From: Haematococcus lacustris
Lineage: Eukaryota; Chlorophyta; Chlorophyceae; Chlamydomonadales; Haematococcaceae
Reading direction: 5' to 3'
Assembly: GCA_030144725.1 (NCBI GenBank)
Contig: JASKMD010000004.1
Span: forward strand, 6,765,950-6,829,949
DNA length: 64,000 bases
Positions 61,001 through 64,000 of this stretch are shown piece after piece. The position numbers were made by a program, and so were the translations under genes. The notes under the pieces are model-generated. The model saw only the letters and a program-made list of their open reading frames with translations. It ran no database searches and was not told the origin of the DNA. Each line of letters begins with the position of its first letter. Positions within the stretch are counted from its first letter, which is position 1.

Positions 61001-62414
61001 CCTTGTGGCAGACAACTTGGTACATGGCACACCAGGGACACACTAGTGGCTGCAACACATGCATGCATTCGTAGCCAACAATGCACATGTAATTTGGCGC
61101 TATGGCACTCACCCAGCAGTTAGGCACACCCAATATGACCGCTGATCCTTGCACGAGGGCGAGGGCTTGCTGCGCTCATGGTAGTGGTGGCGAATGAAGT
61201 CGAACACAGCTTGGCTGATGCCCTGGTGGCCCCTGTTGTCAGGGCTGCTGACAGCGGCGAAGTGCCGGAAACCATCTGCCCGGTCCTGAATGCATGCACG
61301 CTGCTCTAGATTCTGTTGCGCTGCCTCAGACACCCAGTGGCGGACCAGGCCAGTTTGTTGAGCAAATGCACTGACAAGCTGCTGCTCTAGCAATTCTTGA
61401 GGCACCAAGCGTGCCAGAACTCTCCTTGCTGTCACGTCATCTGTGTGTTGGCCCCCCTTCTTGCCACACGTGCCGGAGTCCATGAGCAGCTGCACTCTAT
61501 CGAGCAGTAAGCATGCCACCCTCTGTTTTGTGGTGGGACACTGCTGCATGGCTTGTTGCACAGCCACTGGCCTCAGCATCTTGCAGTGTTGACAACTGTA
61601 GCGTCACCTTGCTATCAGGTTGTGAACGCAGAAGGCGCAACAGTGCGGGTACTTGCTGTATCTGCTGGAGAACTTCAGCAGCAATTGCCCTGCAGCCAAA
61701 GGACCAAAGGAGCAAGAAGGGCAAGGCAGGCTAGGGCCAAGGGGCTAAGGGGTCAAGGCAGGTGCAAGGCAGGGCTGGTGCAGTTCAGGGCTGAGGAGTG
61801 CAAAATGCACCTTGCGGTGGTACAGTCCTGCTGTTGCTTGGGCATGCTTGGGGGCATGGTCTGCTCGTCCTGCTCCACAGTGGTGTGTCTGCATGACATC
61901 ACACACAGGAGAATGATGAGTGATGCTACCACCAGGATGCTAGGTGGAATGGGCAAAAACAGGCTGCAACCTGAGTGTGCAACCGATGCTCTGCATGTCA
62001 TGTCAGCCCATCATCCAGCAGGGGCACTCACATGATGGGCTGCTGCTCTTCGGCAGGTGAGGTCAGCGGGTTGGTGGCAGGCCTAGTGAGGATGGAGAGC
62101 CCCGGTGGGTGCAGCAGTGCTGGCAGGGCCGGGTGGTGCTGGCTGGACCCCTGCAGCTGAGACTGAGATGGGTGCGAGAGTGGTTGGTCTGGGAGATGGT
62201 GGGGGCAGGGCGCATGGGCTGGCCCAGGCTGTGCAGCTGCTTGCGTGGGTGTGGAGCAGAGACTGGGCATGGGCTGCAGCTGCCTGGCTGGCTCCTGCCC
62301 CCGCAGCCGCTTGGCCACGGCAAACGCAGCCGCAGCAGCCCGAGCGCAACTTCTGTGGGCCAGTGGAACCTGTGAAGGGACCAGGTTGTTGCAGGCCGCG
62401 ATGACTTCAGCCAT
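57420..62414 (-). CDS. DDE-like transposase gene (family unassigned), with internal CTG tract
   Basis: Minus strand. Exons recognised: 62,414-62,032 (MAEVIAACNNLVPSQ start, Pro/Gln-rich), 61,69x-about 61,608 (AEVLQQIQQVPALLRLLRSQ), about 61,580-61,120 (RVACLLLDRVQLLMDSG, LVRHWVSEAAQQNLEQ, GISQAVFDFIRHHYHERS), about 61,035-60,49x (KETRRFFESSLLVMWHEFDD, MRVSLSTFVRLRPPWVA, VCVCKTCCNLDNLL), and about 60,250-57,420. The last exon has a Cys/His cluster (LCPCE, CSLRTCHHC) and a probable RNase H-like core: CDWSEKLTVERSVEIM, LYMWSDGCAGQFKG and GRHDSEGGVMKQWL, giving a candidate D-D-E triad. After CAQCMAP the frame enters 500 Ala/Val-rich codons from the CTG tract. Between exons 2 and 3 there is no room for an intron (28 nt), so a frameshift is likely at about 61,580. 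Its 5' terminal block is at 62,466-62,702. Confidence 0.6.
57624..59132. repeat. 1.5 kb CTG-family tract (GCTGCTGCCACT and relatives)
   Basis: Composed of CTG triplets and 12-mers such as CACTGCTGCTGC, with higher-order duplication: the block at 57,638-57,790 recurs at 57,825-57,975, and 58,135-58,215 recurs at 58,270-58,345. It is open in several frames on both strands (poly-Ala, Leu, Cys, Ser, Gln). It interrupts or ends the transposase frame. Confidence 0.95.
60352..60433. repeat. GGGGGAA/GGGAAGG purine tract
   Basis: Imperfect GGAAGGGGG units within the probable last intron of the transposase gene. Confidence 0.7.
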
Positions 62415-62465
62415 CTGGGCTGTGACCTGGCCGATGGCTAGAAAACTCTGCCCGGAGCGGTAGGA

Positions 62466-62702
62466 GGCAAAAGCCCTACCAAGCTCTAATGGCCTTTATA
62501 AGTCAGCCAAGCAGCCACTCACGCCTGCAGTCATCAGTTTCTCTCTGTTTGACCCTGTTCTACCATGCATTTTTGTGTCAGCAGGTTGCCCCTGGCCCAC
62601 CACCTCCCAACCTAATATTCCCACTTTCAATGTCAATGCCAGTTTTGTACTCACCATTTTAGTACCCTTGTGAGGCACCCTTGTGTGGCACGGCATACAT
62701 TT
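62466..62702 (-). mobile_element. 5' terminal block of the DDE-like transposon
   Basis: Inverted copy of 38,283-38,523. It ends about 50 bp before the transposase ATG at 62,414 and includes TTTATAAGTC (TATAAA-like on the minus strand, CTTATAAAGG), so it probably carries the promoter. The conserved outer edge is CACGGCATACATTT. Confidence 0.7.
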
Positions 62703-62967
62703 GGTCACCCCCGCCATTGGCTGCACCCCTGATAAACTCCGACCGGTCTTTAAGAGTTTTACAGCGATTTTTGTGCAGGGCGGTGCAGCTCATCAGAGCG
62801 AAGCTAGCGGGCTGCTCGGGCTGATGTGCACCCGTGCCGGGGCGGGCGGGGGTGTTGAGATTCGTGGTCGCGTTGTGCCGGGAATGGCCTGCTTAATGGG
62901 TCTGTGATCAGCGAACAGTCATCGCGCTCAGCGGTTCAACTTTCCAACTTTTTGGTCGGGCGCTGTA

Positions 62968-63937
62968 GGCTACCCCTCCCATTGAACCACCACGTAAGGG
63001 ACATTTGACTTTGTGGCGCGCCTGGTGAGAGTTGAGTTGTCATTTTAACGCGAAATGCCTTATCGCTTGCGCCTGCGCGCCCGAGCTGCTGGCACCCACG
63101 GTGACCGGCAGTCTGCCAGGCGCGCGAACGGTTCCGTTGTGCGCGATGGGCCTTTCAAGTGCTGCCTAACAGCACCCACAACGCGGGATGCAGAGTTCTC
63201 CGCCGCGGTACACTTCACGCATGGAGCCCAGTTTTCTCAACATCATCTTACACAGCCTCTCCCTCCACATGAATCTCCACCCAGCCAGCATGGCCAGTTG
63301 GTGTACACGTCACACACACAGCACAGCGGGCAGCATGCCCTCCCTTCCCCTTGTAGGGGTGATACTTGGATGCAGGCATCCTGCAAGCACGTACACACGT
63401 AGGCAAAAACCCTATTGTCAATACTCAGCAATAGTTGAGAACTTGGCAGGGGGTCCACAGCTAAGCTCCCTAGCCAGTGACGCAAGGCTGGAGAGTTACC
63501 TTGAGTTGCATGGTTGTCAGCCGGGCATCAGGAGAGTGAGCAGCATGGAGGAGGGTTAACCCACCTTATGGAGCTTAATTAGCAAGTGAATGATGCAGTT
63601 GCCACTGCTATGCTCATGCCGTGGTCTCCTCCTAGTTTCAGAGCCCCTGGGCCAGCGCATGTTGGTCACGATGTTGGACATGAAGTCGGGCTCCTCGCAC
63701 ATCGCGCACTATCCATCGCATTCAACATGAACTCACTGGTACTGGGTTCAACGTACATCAAGTCCGCAGGCTCGGTAGGGTCGGATACCCGGCAACATGC
63801 CCGACCAGCTCAGCGTGTGGCTCAGCGCGGCCGCATTCCGACGCTTCAGTCAGCGTGTGAATCCGAGCAGAAATGAGTCCGGAAAAGCCGTTGTCCCTTA
63901 TCGTTAGGGGGGTTGATGGTTCAATGGGAGGGGTGAC
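62968..63937. mobile_element. TIR element with ACCCCTCCCATTGAACCA termini, about 970 bp
   Basis: Left end CTACCCCTCCCATTGAACCA (62,970-62,989), right end TGGTTCAATGGGAGGGGTGA (63,918-63,935 and on), i.e. inverted repeats of about 18-20 bp. The same terminus forms the palindrome at 18,408-18,452. Inside, 63,055-63,232 reads MPYRLRLRARAAGTHGDRQS... on the plus strand, a possible basic first exon; on the minus strand near 63,640-63,700 the string CAMCEEPDFMSNIVTNMRWP looks protein-like but has no supported gene model. No clear target-site duplication. Confidence 0.55.
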
Positions 63938-63941
63938 CAGG

Positions 63942-64000
63942 TATGCTAGGTTGGCTAGGTTGGCTAGGTTGGCAAGGTTGGCTAGGTTGGCTAGGTTGGC
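63942..64000. repeat. (GGCTAGGTT)n tandem repeat at the window edge
   Basis: Six copies of a 9-10 bp GCTAGGTTG/GCAAGGTTG unit, running off the window. The reverse complement array (57,029-57,075) stands directly upstream of the first recognised exon of Fanzor copy D. Confidence 0.85.

Noticed and set aside
63600..63790. Possible minus-strand exons (LMYVEPSTSEFMLNAMD and CAMCEEPDFMSNIV)
   Set aside because: Two short protein-like strings in different frames without convincing splice sites; left only as a note under the TIR element.

Overview
This is a GC-rich eukaryotic nuclear window. The dense GT-AG introns (typically phase-consistent, 70-500 nt), an LHCSR-type stress light-harvesting gene, a plant-type phytyl ester synthase-like gene, TGTAA-type poly(A) signals and abundant G-rich satellites all point to a chlorophyte green alga of the Chlamydomonadales. 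Haematococcus-like is my best guess; that is an inference, not something the sequence proves. I see nothing prokaryotic, no CRISPR array and no recognisable tRNA or rRNA.

Layout. 0-2.85 kb: two decayed copies (A, B) of a Fanzor/TnpB-like (eukaryotic OMEGA) element. 3.1-4.8 kb: a four-exon gene for a small membrane-type protein I do not recognise (+). 6.3-11.35 kb: a coiled-coil protein gene with about ten exons (+); one intron carries Fanzor fragment E and another a heptamer minisatellite. 12.4-13.9 kb: a TIR transposon. 14.7-16.75 kb: an intact eight-exon LHCSR gene (+) encoding 259 aa. 17.3-18.5 kb: transposon debris. 19.0-35.1 kb: a phytyl ester synthase (PES)-like gene on the minus strand, stretched to 16 kb by satellite-filled introns, including one 6.8 kb intron made almost entirely of a GGAGGGT minisatellite. 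35.2-37.9 kb: nucleoporin NUP54 (+), divergent from PES with only 121 bp between start codons. 38-40 kb: a transposon end and Fanzor fragment C. 40.7-44.7 kb and 53.8-55.1 kb: two paralogous minus-strand genes of an unrecognised, largely disordered family sharing an intron position. 45-52.3 kb: nested TIR transposons and a decayed gene. 52.6-53.0 kb: a foldback element. 55.3-57.0 kb: the most complete Fanzor copy (D), frameshifted. 57.4-62.7 kb: a DDE-like transposase gene with a 1.5 kb CTG tract. 63.0-63.9 kb: a further TIR element.

How it fits together. Four to six host genes (LHCSR photoprotection, PES plastid lipid acyl transfer, NUP54 nuclear pore, plus unknowns) sit in a landscape dominated by mobile DNA. 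The most distinctive system is the multi-copy Fanzor family. Two subfamilies are visible (A/C and D/E), and within each the homology runs past the stop codon into a conserved 3' flank, where the guide (omega) RNA of OMEGA systems would lie. No copy here looks fully intact. Exon coordinates were derived by hand from splice consensus and reading-phase matching, so individual boundaries may be off.
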